A stretch of DNA of 64,000 nucleotides, taken from assembly GCF_965638725.1 (NCBI RefSeq), contig NC_134954.1, forward strand, positions 5,389,001 through 5,453,000, read 5' to 3'. The notes under the pieces were generated by a model that did not search any database, was not told the origin of the DNA, and saw nothing but the letters and a program-made list of their open reading frames with translations. Each line of letters begins with the position of its first letter. Positions within the stretch are counted from its first letter, which is position 1. Made by a program: the position numbers and the translations under genes. Source of the stretch: Aptenodytes patagonicus (taxonomy: Eukaryota > Chordata > Aves > Sphenisciformes > Spheniscidae). Positions 38,681-50,114 of the stretch are shown here, one piece after another.

Positions 38681-41600
38681 TGTAGCATTATTTCTGTGCA
38701 GTAACATTTTATTGGGTTAAAACGTACATATTGTCAGTCTTGTACACAGATGAGTTATCAGAAGCAAAATGCTTAAAGGTGAGTTAAGCTTAAGACTTTC
38801 GCATGCCTCCCTTGGGTATGTTTCTTTGTGTCCTTGTGATTAAGCTTGCTGTTCTAGCTCCAGTGAAGCGACCTATCGAACAGGAAAATGTTAAGTGAAC
38901 TTGGATTATTTTGACAGAATAGCTGTGCAATGAAGGACACTGGAAGCACTGAGGAGGGTAGTTACTCGCGAAATGGTTAGCGGCAAAAGACACGTAATTA
39001 TGGGTGGCTAATGAGAGTCTTTGAACAAGACTTAGCTGTGATCGGAACAGTGTGCGCAATAGCAGGCCAAGGTACCACAGATGTAATAGCACTCTTTCTA
39101 TTAAAAATTGATATATATTAGTAAGACCTCCCGTGGAATATTAAATTCATCAGTTATTTTTTTAAGTACTGGAATGTTTCCTGTCATACTAAATGCAATT
39201 TGTAGAGGGGGGAAAAAATGTCTGGCTTGTCTAGTCTGTAATAGTGAGAAGGTTCAAGAAAAATGTAACTGCATCACAGCAGTTGGTGTTTTAAACAGAG
39301 ATAACTTGGCTCAAGCGTAACACACGTGGTTGAAGTGTAATACTGGAACTAGGCAAGTAATGTAAATATATCATGAATACATAAACTGCAAGCTTAAAAA
39401 CAGGTTTCTGACCAGCTGGAGAACAAAACTCTCAAGCTTTCAAGATAACGGGAATAAATAAATCGGATAATGTCAGAAGATTTTTGAGAAAAGGTTGTGC
39501 AAGGCCATTTGAGACAAATGCGAAAATTCTTAAAGGTAAGACATCTCACTTGTAACTGACTGCCTGCATGTTAGATCTGCTGATTTCTAGGGGAGCTGAG
39601 AGACTTGACCGCTGCTTGTAAAAACGCTCCTGTGGCAGTGCTTTTGACTTCCATTGCCTGCCTGGGGGGGGGGTAGTCATTTCTCTATCATACCTTTTTT
39701 TTTTTTTGAAGCTTTGGAGATGCCGAAGCAGGGGACAGGCAGCTTGTAGAACAAGCTGCTTAGAGCAGCATTCCTCACTCAAACGTCTGTTTCTGTCCTG
39801 TTGGCATATTTAAAGTTAAAACAGATTTGAAGTCTGTCTTTTCCTGCTGATGAGGACTGCGGGATAGAGTATGGTGTATGGTTTAATTCCCAGGATTCTC
39901 TGGGATATTCACTAAACAAATCCCCAGCAACTGAGGGTTTCCAGGATGTTAGTGATGGCCTCGCTCTCGCCATAGTTTTTGTTTTTTTAGCATAGTATAA
40001 ATAGCTGTAGTTCTTCCCTGTTGTTGACCTTACCTGTTTTGGGGTAGTAACACATAAATGCAGTAGAGAGTGGGGAACTGCAAGGGTTCAGAAGGACTCG
40101 CGGAATGTTTAAATATGCTTATTGCAGGGAACTGGACCAAACCAACTGTCTTGTCAATGAGATGAGGAACAGCCTTGTGGAAGAGGGCCAATCCTGTGCT
40201 CCCTTCACCTAAATTGATGTAAATTAAGCTTTGGGCAAGGGCTAATGAGATCAGGGTCTATTAAAATTGTTGTTTTGATCCAAATGAAGCTGATTACTGC
40301 GAAGAGATACTGAAATTCATTTAAGTATGCAAGGCATGTAGTTTTAGATTATGCTGCAGAAATAGTGGAATACCTTATTTTTCATAACTAGCTTGAATGC
40401 AGATAAAAGGTTGGCAACTTCTGCTACAGACAACCACATCTGTTTAGTGTATGTTCACTAATTTTAAGTTTGTCAAACTCCAGACAAGCGGCTGAAGATC
40501 GTGTGTTGTTTTGAGTCTCCTTTGTTTGAGCAGAAACTGGCACCATAGCTGTTTTGTTGATTAGATTTTTAAAATTATAGCTATGTTTACAAAATGAATT
40601 CTTTGCTCAGGATTGTAAAAGTTTTGTCTTAGAAATCTCTGCAGTTGTTCACGCAATTGCTCATGCAACTAGCATAGTTGCCAGAAAGCTATACTTCCAC
40701 TAGCTTTTCGGTATCCTCTTCTGCTTTAGCATTAAAGAACTTCACTTGATACCTTTAGTCCTCTTATACAGAAATTAATCTGGAGACCTTCTAGATTAAT
40801 ACTTTCACTCCTAATATGTCGGCTCTTATGTGTGTAAGAAGGTGCTGTAAGAGGGTACATCCTGAGTTCTACAAGGCAGACGCGATGCCCAGTTTCTGCA
40901 GTTCAAAGTTACTTAATGGCTGCAAACTCCCAAGCACTGTGTTGAAACAAATGCTGAGGCAAGAAATTCATTTGAAAAGGACCGAATTTAGTTGGAGTTC
41001 CTGAAAGAACTATAAATATGATGCAAGTATTCTGCTCTCTTGAAGGGAAAACTTACTGGGGCATAAAGGCAAGCTCAAGCAGCTTTTAAAAGTATCTTTT
41101 TAAAGGAATTAATGATTTTTACTTGCTTGTGAGCTGAATTGGGGGAAACATTAGTTACTTCTGACTCTTGGCAAATCTGTAAGTTGTGGTAAAGGAACAC
41201 AATGGAATTTGCTGCTGTCTGATATAGTTGACTCCAAAGTGGACATCATTGAACGCAGTTGAAAGAGCATTCCCTAATTAGCTTTAGTTATAGCTAAACC
41301 TCAAGTGGTGTTATTTAAGTAAGACTGCCGTGAATAGAAAACAAAGTGTCTCCCCATGGCTTAAAAATAAGAAGTTAGTTTAGGAGGGTCTTTTGCTTGC
41401 AAAGGTAAGTGTGTGTGGGTCATGGCAGTTGTCAGACGTAATTAATGCATGTGCTTATCAAGACGGACACTCAAAGGGAAGGTTAGTGTGCTGTATTTGT
41501 ACATCTTCAACAAATGCACAGTAAAGCTGTCGCTGCGTCAGTAGCAGTTTGTCTGTACGTAATGAGGTGTTTTCCCTACAGGCCTGTAACTTCGGATTTC

Positions 41601-41874
41601 TGAGGAGTGCATTGGCTGTGTGGAATCCGGAATGACTGCGTTTGGCCATTTGTAAACTAAAGTGGCAGTATTGCTGTGCTGTACAGCATTGTAGTAATCC
41701 ACCTTTGAACATGCAGAAGTAGTGTCTTTTGGAAAAAAAATGGTTTATTGTTATTTGTTAACTTGCTTCAAAAATGCATGTTGCAACTTCCAGTTGAAAA
41801 ACTAAGTTTTCAAAAGGTTTCTGTGGCAAGCTTTCCAGCAGATCCGTCTTGCTGCTATGGGGCAACTGCTCTAG

Positions 41875-42469
41875 TGGTGTGGTTTAACCCCAGCCGGCAA
41901 CTCAGCCCCACCCAGCCGCTCGCTCACTCCCCCCCCGGTGGGATGGGGGAGAGAATCGGAGGAGTAAAAGTGAGAAAACTCGAGTTGAGATAAGGACAGT
42001 TTAATAGGTAAAGCAAAAGCCGCGCACACAAGCAAAGCAAAACAAGGAATCCATTCACTGCTTCCCATGGGCAGGCAGGTGTTCAGCCATCCCCAGGAAA
42101 GCAGGGCTCCATCACGCCTAACGGTGACTTGGGAAGGCAAACGCCATCACTCCAAACGTCCCCCCCTTCCTTCTTCTTCCCCCAGCTTTATATACTGAGC
42201 ATGACGTCATATGGTGTGGGATATCCCTGGGGTCAGTTGGGGTCAGCTGTCCTGGCTGTGCCCCCTCCCAGCTTCTTGTGCCCCCCCAGCCTGCTCGCTG
42301 GTGGGGTGGGGTGAGAGGCAGAACAGGCCTTGACTGTGTGTCAGCACTGCTCAGCAGTAACGAAAACATCCCTGTGTTATCGGCACTGTTTCCAGCAGAA
42401 ATCCAAAACACAGCCCCATACCAGCTACTGTGAAGAAAATTAACTCTATCCCAGCCACAACCAGCACAC
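41875..42469 (+). mobile_element. Avian solo LTR (about 595 bp)
   Basis: Runs from about tggtgtggtttaacccc to ctatcccagcca and cagcacac, a family I recognise from bird genomes. A 4-bp ctag lies immediately on each side (41871-41874 and 42470-42473), a candidate target duplication. A TATATA box at 42189-42194 and a full CRE palindrome TGACGTCA at 42202-42209 suggest plus orientation. No internal retroviral coding sequence or second LTR is present, so it is a solo LTR. Confidence 0.85.
42189..42209 (+). promoter_or_regulatory. LTR core promoter motifs: TATA box and CRE
   Basis: TATATA and TGACGTCA lie 8 bp apart inside the solo LTR. Promoter activity is inferred from motifs only. Confidence 0.45.
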
Positions 42470-42883
42470 CTAGGAATGTTTGAAGGTCTTGTGCCTGTGA
42501 CAAAATTGCCTTTAATTGAAATACTCAGTAGAAGTGAAAGTTCAAAGGTTGTGTTCTAGAAGCTCTTCTGTTGTGAGGTTCAGGCACCTGTATGCACTTG
42601 CTTGTTGTGCTTATCGAGCATTAATAGAAGTTTTGGTGTCAGATCATTCAATTTAAGTTGAAATAGGAGATTGTTTGAGGATTGTTTGGTATTAGAACTA
42701 CTGGTGAAGAAAATGGGCAAAATGCATCATCCTGTTGACAAAGCTCTTTATGCTGTAGGCTTATAAACAGCCTGTTTCACCACTGACCGGTCTTGCTTGG
42801 TTGAGCATTATGTTTCTCCTAATTCATTGTTCAGATGGTGCAGCCTTCGGCACTGTTGCTTGCAGCCATTCTTTTTGTCTCCG

Positions 42884-43006
42884 TTAATGATCAATGCTTT
42901 CACCAGCCACGCTGGTATTTCTGCATTTGATGGAGATAATGGTGTATATGCTTCTGATCAGGAAAATTCCAGCTATGACTGTAAAGTAGCTGCCATAAAT
43001 GAGAAA
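42884..43006 (-). CDS. SLC19A3: SLC19A3-like copy A, last coding exon (with stop)
   Basis: The acceptor is tttcccag ending at 43007. Encodes [20 protein letters not shown] and a short tail ending ESIDH, with TAA at 42886-42884. The tail is 19 residues shorter than in copy B. Confidence 0.92.
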   Translation of the reverse strand, partial: FLIYGSYFTVIAGIFLIRSIYTIISIKCRNTSVAGESIDH

Positions 43007-46000
43007 CTGGGAAATGGAGGGGGGGATGAAGGAGGAAGAAGAGTCAAAAACTGCTTTTGCTGTTAGGTAATAACTGAAGGGGTGTCCCGCCACTGCTGCC
43101 TTCCCTTCCCTGTCACCCCTGCCCCAAAATGATCCCATCTTGAAAGGATTCAAGAAGTCTGGCTGCTTGACTTCATACTGTTGGAAGTCTGCGGTTGTAA
43201 AAGGAGGGGGAGAGAATACTCCGTTACGTGCTTCCTCTCCCCAGCTCCGTGAGGGAGGACGACAGCTCTGCCCTGCGCTTTCTGGCTCCTCTCTCGAAAG
43301 GTGAAAGCTGGAGACTTGGACCCTCCTTCAGCATGTAAGTTTAAACTTTAAACTTAGAAATTTAATGGGGAATCATGAGTTTAGTTAATTTTCAGAATTA
43401 CATTAGCTTAAAGATGCATCCAATGAAACTATGTAACTTAAAATTACCCTAGTAGTAGGCCCGTAGATGGCCTTTCAGCTTGCTTCCTGCTTCCGTTTAG
43501 GGTATTTTGACAATAAACTTGTGAATAGTAAGCCTTTAAATAAAAAAGACCCAACCCTGAGTAATAGGTGGTGGTCTTTCCCTTCTGCTCTACGAAAATA
43601 TTCTTAAAATCATTGCAGAAATGCAAAATTGGCAGGCCTAGAGGACAAGTAGGTGGTAGTAGCTACTGCCAGTTCACTTTAAACAAACCTGTTTTTCAAG
43701 TGAATAACTGCCCTAAGCTAGCCCGCTGCCTAATATCTTGCCAAGGGCTGATCTTGGAGTAGAACCCTCTTTGGGAGGAGAGTAGGGGAACTGAGAGCAG
43801 CGTGAACCATGTGGCTTACCTGGGTGCTGATATCCAGTCCCAGACCTCTTGAATCTACTACAACAACGGTTAAAATTGTCTGAATCGCCAGCGCAACAAA
43901 GTTGTTGAAGCCAAACATCAAGGCGTAACGCTCCATGCTCAGACTGACGGCAATCTGAAACCTGAAAATGAGCGTACAGGTTAACTGAACTTTGGGGAAC
44001 ACGGACGCTTGCAATTTACTTACGGGAGGAAGGTTGGGAACAATTTAATGTGCACAGCGGGATTCTTCATAGAATAAAGCCTCTTCAATCTTAGCTATTA
44101 AGCTTTAACAGCTTCATTTTGGCAGAAATCCCTTGTTTTTCTGGCTCTGGCACTTTTGTGCATCCTACTTATCTTTTACTTATTTGAGTGGATATTTTTG
44201 CGAAATAAAGACCTGCGTATGTTCATTTGATCATTCAGAGAATACTTGTATTTTCATCAATTCATGTATTCATGAACACTTGAATTGATCATTGAACAGC
44301 TAAATGCAGAATAAGGTAGTTTCTGACTTGGAATAACCTATTGTAATGGTTAGGTCATATAATTTTAAGCATAGTTTTATATAAGCTAGAAATAATATGT
44401 GCTGCTGTCATGACCTATTTAAAAATCTTCTAGGGAAACTTTCAGTAAAATTTTGATAAATTTTAAAGATGTGACACTTACTGATTTAAATCAATTTAAT
44501 TGGAACTGTTGTGTACCATACTTACGTTGCTATTGTTATGAGGAGCATATAGCACGCTTTAAACACGAGGTAACCAGCGTAACACGCCCAGATGTTGTCA
44601 GTGAAATGCATGAGAAACAGAGACCCAGCGTCCATTGCAGAGAAAATTCCCAAAGCCAGTTCTCCAGAAAGATCCCAGTTTACTTTGACGTATCCAACTG
44701 CCATGGATGTCGCTGAACCTAAAAAATTACAGGTAAGAATTAAAACTCTGAAACATCATCATCCTTCTAGAGCCCTTGCGTAACTGTCTAAATGGATCAC
44801 GCCAGGAGCTCTTGAGACTGTTAGGGCCACAATGGGCCTTGGTAATGGTGTGGCTTATATTTTCTATTAGCGGTGTGGGAGTCTTCTGCTTGTTTGGGGT
44901 TTTTTTTTTTCCTTGCTTACAGAGCCTTTACAGATGGAAGTACTCTGAGAAAGTGCCTCGTGCCTAAGGCTGGAGGCAGCAGTGTACCATTGTTGTTGTC
45001 TATTGTCGTTACTCCATTTTTTGAAAACTGTGAGCAAAGAGAAGAACAATCCCACCAAGCATTTTCTGCCAAAATACGCATAATGGAGTTTAATTCCTTC
45101 ATGTAAAGATCTTTATGAAATGAAATGCAAATCCGTTGCACTCCTTCATGCTTTGTGGTTTTTTTTTTTATGAAAGCATCTTTTTCAGTTCCTGGTGAAA
45201 AATCTTATAAACTGCATTTCTCAATGCCTTGTTGACCATCACATATAGTAAAAGCCCTTACTTGAGCGTAATATGGTGTAACAAACTCCACTGCCTTGAT
45301 TTTTTTTTTTTTTTTTTTTTAAATCTCTGCAATGATGGTGAGTTTTACTTTTCTCCCCGTCTCCAGTCTGGAGAAATACCGTCTACTGCTGTAAGAAGGT
45401 TATCCAGCTATGGGGTTTTTTTAATGCTCCTTTAGCACACAGGCTCCTGTAGGCTTACGAAAGCTCTTTTGAAACACAGTATGCTGAGTGAGGTTAGTAG
45501 CTCAAATGCAAAGAGAGGTCTGGTCCAGGCAGGTTATACAGCTGTGAGTTACCGGAGTCCAGAGAGTACCAGTTGCCCAGATGTTTTCAGGCAGGCTTGG
45601 CACCCTAGTGCAAGATTGGACTTCATTTGCTGGTTGCACGGGCTCTTCATCAGAATTCAGAAGGTCATAGCAGGCCTACTCCTTTGGTCCATCACTGCTA
45701 TAACCGTAACTGAGTGCTTTCTGTACTCTGAAATGGTATCGAGTGCCAGAGGGTGTACAAGCAAGAAAGCCCTTGGGAGTGCTGCTCAAACCAGTAGTCT
45801 CAGAAGTTTTGGGGTAGCTTCAGTAAAATGCATTTTCATGCTGATTGCAGGGAGGAAGAGCAAACTGAGAGTTCCCTGTAGAAATGTGAGTTAAAGCTCC
45901 TGGTATGAAGGAGGAGAGAGAGCTGTGTAAATGTGAGCTTAAAAATGTGGCTCCATTGGTGCTGCACAGCTATTTAAATGAAGAAGTTATACTTTACCTA

Positions 46001-49000
46001 TATGCCTTCTGTTCTGCGGCCAAAGAGGAATGTCATTTGGATGGACCGCGTAACTGTAATGAGAATCGGAATGGCTGAGGTTGAAAGAGACCTCTGGAGA
46101 TTGCCTAGCCCTAAAAGCAGGGTCAACTAGAGCAAGCGGCTCAGGATGGTGTCCGGGTTTTGAACATCTCCAGGGATGGAGAGTCCACACCTCCGGCCAA
46201 CCTGCTCCAGTGTTAATCACCCTTACAATAAAAATGTTCTTGTATGTTTAAGTGGAACTTTGTTTAAATTTGTGCCCCTTGCCTCTTGTCCTGTCACTGG
46301 GCACCACTGGGAAGAGTCTGGCTCCATCCTCTTTCCCCTTCAAGTATTTATGCACATTAATAATATCCCTCATTTTCTCAAGGCTAAACTACTACAGTAC
46401 TCTCAGCCTCTCCTTGGATGTCACATCCAGAGGCAAACTCATTGACCAGGATACAGATGCAGCCACAGAGTATTTGTTCAGGAGCACTCATCCTGAAATA
46501 ATCTTTAATCCACTGTCTAAACAGACCATCTAGAGCAGTGTATCTGTTAATATGCTCTTAATTTTTAAACAACCAACTTCAGGCGTAGTTGAGGGAGGAA
46601 TAGGCAAGGTGTCATTGCACAGGGTTTTTAAACTGCTTATTTGGGGTTAAATTCATGGTCCAAACAGAGCTGTGAAATGAAAACTCTTAAAACGCTTTGG
46701 TGGAATGAGGCTCCCCTAAGAAGGAAAAGCTTATACCTATGTATTTTTTTAAGATTATTTTTGAAGACCCAACTGATAAAGTTATACAGTAAAAACATGC
46801 TTTGCACACTATTTGTTTGGGTGTTATATATTGGAGGCTGTTGCTGTTGACCTTGGTCCTCATAAGAAATAAACAGGCACCAAAGACATTGCTGAAGAAT
46901 GCCATCAGCACACGATGGGTTAGCAGTAGTTGCTAACGATCTCTTACTTACCTAAAAAAGTTGCTATTGCTTCAACGGCTCCGTTGTACACTGCAGAGCT
47001 GTGAGAGGGGGCTCTGAAGTCCCACAGCACTTGGATATAATTCAGAACCTGGTTAAAGCCTGCCGTAGCCAGAGCCCACCACAGGGACCAGTAGAGAAGT
47101 TTCCTAGAGCTGTAGCAATCCCTCAGGTCCTTGCTCAGCTGCACCAGTACCCTGAGCACGTGATTCTGGGGCTCGGCGTTACTGGCCTGCTGTTCGGGTG
47201 CCGGTCCCCTGTCGGCAGACACGGAGCCCTTGTCCTCTTGGCAGCTCGATGGCCTGTCGGAGCCGACCGTAGGCACACCTTTGTCTGGTCCCGGGAGAGT
47301 TTCTGAGACGTCTTTCCTGTGGAAGAACATACTCTTTTGAGGCATTGGGAGGAAAAAGGAGCACAGGAATGCCAGGGACACGGAAGCCAAAGTAATGGCA
47401 TTAAGGTGAAAGTAGGAGACATCTGCTAAGGAAACCAGCAGCTGTCCCAGCACGGCGGCAACGGTGGCTGCAACAAGAGTGATACTTCTGCAATAGCTCG
47501 TCACTCTCTGATAGTGATCGGTGCTGACGACGCTGTAGATGTAGGCATAATAGGCGACCTCGGTGGCTGTCACCATCCCGTAGAAGAATTCCACCACCTG
47601 CATGGCCGCCACTCCATGTGCGAAGAGGAGCAAGAGCCACGTGACGATGAAGCTGATGCCCTGGAGGAGGAGGATGGGCTTGTAGCGCACGTAGTCTGTA
47701 ATCAGGAAGACTGGGAAAAGGAGTGCAAGGTAGGAGTACGTCCAAACTGGGAAAATATGGTTGGTAACCTGGAAGAGAATAAAAGAGGAAATATTTTTTT
47801 AAAAATACATTTAAAATGTTGGTTTTGAAGTTTTTGATGACGGTGTTGAAGGAACGTAGTTGTGGTGACAGGAAACGTTGAATTGTGTGAATTGTGCTGA
47901 CTTAAACTGCCTTAAATCACAAAACTCTCACTGTACTCCTCAAGAGGCAAAGGTAGTGGTGCTATGCTCCACTACATAAACAGGTAGCCTGGCTTAAAAA
48001 ATAGTTCTAATAAAGGCCCATGAAGAAGGCAGACTTTTTGATGTGCAGCTGTTCAAAGCGGTTATAACAGCGTTTGTCAGAGGAAAGTGTCTAGCATCGA
48101 ATCCTATTCTCCGCAGTAGCTGAAAATGAATGCCTATTTAGTTTTAACTTTTACTGAGGCATTGTATGCCTTTGTTCACCTCTCTCCTTTGTTAGAATTA
48201 GAAAAAAATGCATATGCCTCTCACGGTGGGGGAACTGGAACTGCACATAGCAAGCGTGTCGCTGTTACTACACTATCTTCACCTTGTTTAACCACCTTGA
48301 GTGGTTAAACATTGGACCAGGCTGCCCAGGGAAGTGGTGGAGTCCCCATCCCTGGAGGTATTTAAAAGACGTGTAGATGAGGTGCTTAGGGACATGGTTT
48401 AGTGGGCATGGTGGTATTGGACTCGATGATCTTAGAGGTCTTTTCCAACCTCAATGATTCTATGATTCTACATTTTCTTCAAATTTAATGTGTAAGAAGT
48501 AAGCAAGTCTTTGATGGAACAGTATTTCAGTAAGTTTCAGTTGGCCTTCAATGCATAGATGCTCTGAAAAGAAATTCTTTCTCTTTTTCTAAAACTGATC
48601 TGCACGTTTACTGTCGCCACTAAAGCTCAGTGCTTGCCCAGGGAGCTTGACTACAGCCGCGGCGGGGGTATCCCCTTCTTTCAGGTACGGTCATAGAAAA
48701 AGTTCACTTTGCGATGTGCACGTTGCCTGTTTTGGGGAGGTCTTATCCAGTAACTGCTGGACCCGCTAGGCTATCCGTTCACGATGGCTCGTTCTCTGCT
48801 TAAGCAATTAGACTAGAAAGGGATCGTTTCAAGTGCTGGAGGAACAACAGTAGCTGGTTATCTTTTTACTTCTGAACCGGTACTGGAGTGAGTTGCGTGG
48901 TGAGCAGCAGGTTCACTGTATCTTTCTGGGTGAATTCTTTTGTTTCTCTGAATTTTAATTAGAATTTTTAAGTGTTTGACTGAAACTTATGGAATTAGCT

Positions 49001-49136
49001 CACCAGAGGTGAGTTTGGCTGAAAAAGCCAGTGTCCGTACTACACTTATTTTTGAGTTAAGGATTCTTGCTGAAATCAGAACTACGGCATCCTATCATGC
49101 TGTCTGTGTATTTCATGTGTGAGAGAAAATTTCCCT

Positions 49137-49167
<31 letters not shown>

Positions 49168-50107
49168 TAAAAAAGGGGGACTCCCACTCCCCCCAACAAC
49201 CCAAACCACAAATACCTTTTTTTGGAAGAAACCTTGGGTTCACACTGTGCTGGCAGATTCTGCCTTAACATTTGCTACTGCACATCAGGAATGACTGTTC
49301 TTCTCATTAGCTCTATGTGGGTGTACCAAGCTTGCGTTTTCTAATTATACCATTAGCTCCATGACTCAGCCACTTGTTAACTATGTCCCCTTTTGTTGGG
49401 AAGTGTGCTCCTGATGCAGCCGGTGCTGAACAGAAGAGCAGAGCAAGGAAATTTGCAGTGCGTGCTTTTGTCAAAAACCGTATTTTCTTTTTTGCATGTG
49501 AACCTGACCTCCAGAGGGTAATGAATGCATCAGACAATCTTGTAATGTAGGTCATAATCTAACAGCTCATAAGGGGAAGTCTGCTTGGTTTTCTTATGAT
49601 TTACAATCACTGCGTTACTGTCGGTGTAATCAATTCCACAATAAGTATAAATAAATCTTAGTGTTGCTCCTCTGGGGCTCTAGGTGGGGAGAGGAACTAG
49701 CTGACCTGATTTTGCTGGAAGTATCCATTTCTTAAACAACCACCAAAGTGGTTTCAAACCCTAAGAATGTAGGGACTTTAAAGTTTTGACCTTCTGCAAA
49801 AGAGGTGAGTCCTTAGTCTTTTTCCAGAGCATCTTAAATACAAGTGTCTAGATAAAATATACCTGTATTATTGAGCACTTTATCACCCCTTCAGTTACTG
49901 CTGTAAGACTTAATGCTTTAAGCCTTTTAATTATTACTTAAGAGAATAGTTACGTACCTCTTCAATCGTTAGGTTTTTGTCTGGTCCGGTTAGATAAGGA
50001 GTGAGAAAAGATTCCGATGGCCTCATTGTGGAGAAAAATCCGTTCGCACAGATGATCAGCGTGGGATAAATCCAGCTGCGGCCGACGGCTTCCTTCCAGC
50101 AATCCAT
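42884..50107 (-). CDS. SLC19A3: SLC19A3-like thiamine transporter, copy A (gene span, start to stop codon)
   Basis: Five coding exons join in frame (150+817+193+142+123 nt) into 474 residues plus stop. It is a 12-helix major facilitator family carrier expected in the plasma membrane; human SLC19A3 imports thiamine. Residue numbering matches human through the first half: G23 (a human disease position), E32, N45 in an NLT glycosylation sequon, W59, E110 and Y113 are all present. E32 and E110 are reported substrate-site acids in the human protein. The central loop after [12 protein letters not shown]-type sequence is hydrophilic, as usual. The C-tail is short (ends GESIDH), which explains the length below human 496. 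No frameshift or stop is seen. It lies between AGFG1 and copy B, the position of human C2orf83/SLC19A4P, so orthology to SLC19A4 is possible. Substrate is inferred. Confidence 0.92.
43820..43961 (-). CDS. SLC19A3: SLC19A3-like copy A, fourth coding exon
   Basis: The acceptor is ttttcag ending at 43962 and the donor gtaagc at 43819. Encodes [20 protein letters not shown] through LDISTQ. Confidence 0.94.
44526..44718 (-). CDS. SLC19A3: SLC19A3-like copy A, third coding exon
   Basis: The acceptor is tttttag at 44719 and the donor gtaagt at 44525. Encodes [20 protein letters not shown] through YMLLITIA (last codon split), transmembrane segments in the C-terminal half. Confidence 0.94.
45300..45320. 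repeat. Poly(T) run, 21 T
   Basis: Homopolymer in the second intron of copy A; on the gene strand it is poly(A). Confidence 0.8.
46057..46420 (-). mobile_element. CR1 LINE 3' fragment (about 360 bp), diverged
   Basis: Read on the minus strand this is the CR1 3' region. On the plus strand it shows gttgaaagagacctctggag, ccagggatggagagtccaca, cttgtcctgtcactgggcac and aatatccctcattttctcaa in the typical order. Noncoding, in the second intron of copy A, same orientation as the gene. Confidence 0.88.
46952..47768 (-). CDS. SLC19A3: SLC19A3-like copy A, second coding exon (817 nt)
   Basis: The acceptor is cag (47771-47769) and the donor gtaagt at 46951. Encodes residues 51-322 plus one base, starting [20 protein letters not shown] and ending EAIATFL. 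It covers most N-terminal-half helices, the cytoplasmic loop and the first helix of the second half. It differs from the copy B exon at only about 11 of 817 positions. Confidence 0.95.
48311..48470 (+). mobile_element. CR1 LINE 3' fragment (about 160 bp)
   Basis: Contains aggctgcccagggaagtggt, ccctggaggtatttaaaaga and ttggactcgatgatcttaga, and ends in tgattctatgattcta, the CR1 3' terminus. Plus orientation, opposite to the host gene intron it occupies. Confidence 0.95.
49145..49174. repeat. A-rich run (A23, T, A6)
   Basis: Homopolymer in the first intron of copy A; no retroposed body recognised beside it. Confidence 0.8.
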
Positions 50108-50114
50108 AGTCTAC
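49958..50114 (-). CDS. SLC19A3: SLC19A3-like copy A, first coding exon
   Basis: The acceptor is a poly-T tract and ag at 50116-50115, then 7 nt of 5' UTR and ATG at 50107-50105. The donor is gtacgt at 49957. Encodes residues 1-50 ([20 protein letters not shown] through NLTIEE). The acceptor shows that at least one noncoding 5' exon lies upstream. Confidence 0.92.

Larger units (their letters stand above)
38681..42883. other. Region between convergent AGFG1 and SLC19A3-like copy A
   Basis: AT-rich DNA with no gene recognised apart from possible distal 3' UTRs. It holds the solo LTR at 41875-42469. Candidate minus-strand poly(A) signals for copy A are ATTAAA at 42511-42516 and AATAAA at 41744-41749. 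If the latter is used, the LTR lies within the copy A 3' UTR. Confidence 0.7.
43007..49957 (-). other. SLC19A3: Introns of SLC19A3-like copy A
   Basis: Four introns of 2189, 2233, 564 and 813 nt in transcript order. They hold two CR1 copies (48311-48470, 46057-46420), a T21 run at 45300-45320 and an A-rich run at 49145-49174. They show no obvious similarity to copy B introns beyond a few bases at exon edges. Confidence 0.8.

Noticed and set aside
45469-45894. 141-codon plus-strand frame in a copy A intron
   Set aside because: It is an open stretch with no recognisable domain, splice context or counterpart in copy B.
47001-47306. 101-codon plus-strand frame, repeated almost identically at 59955-60260
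   Set aside because: Its duplication might suggest a conserved gene, but it is antisense to the converted SLC19A3 exon and is duplicated only because that exon is.
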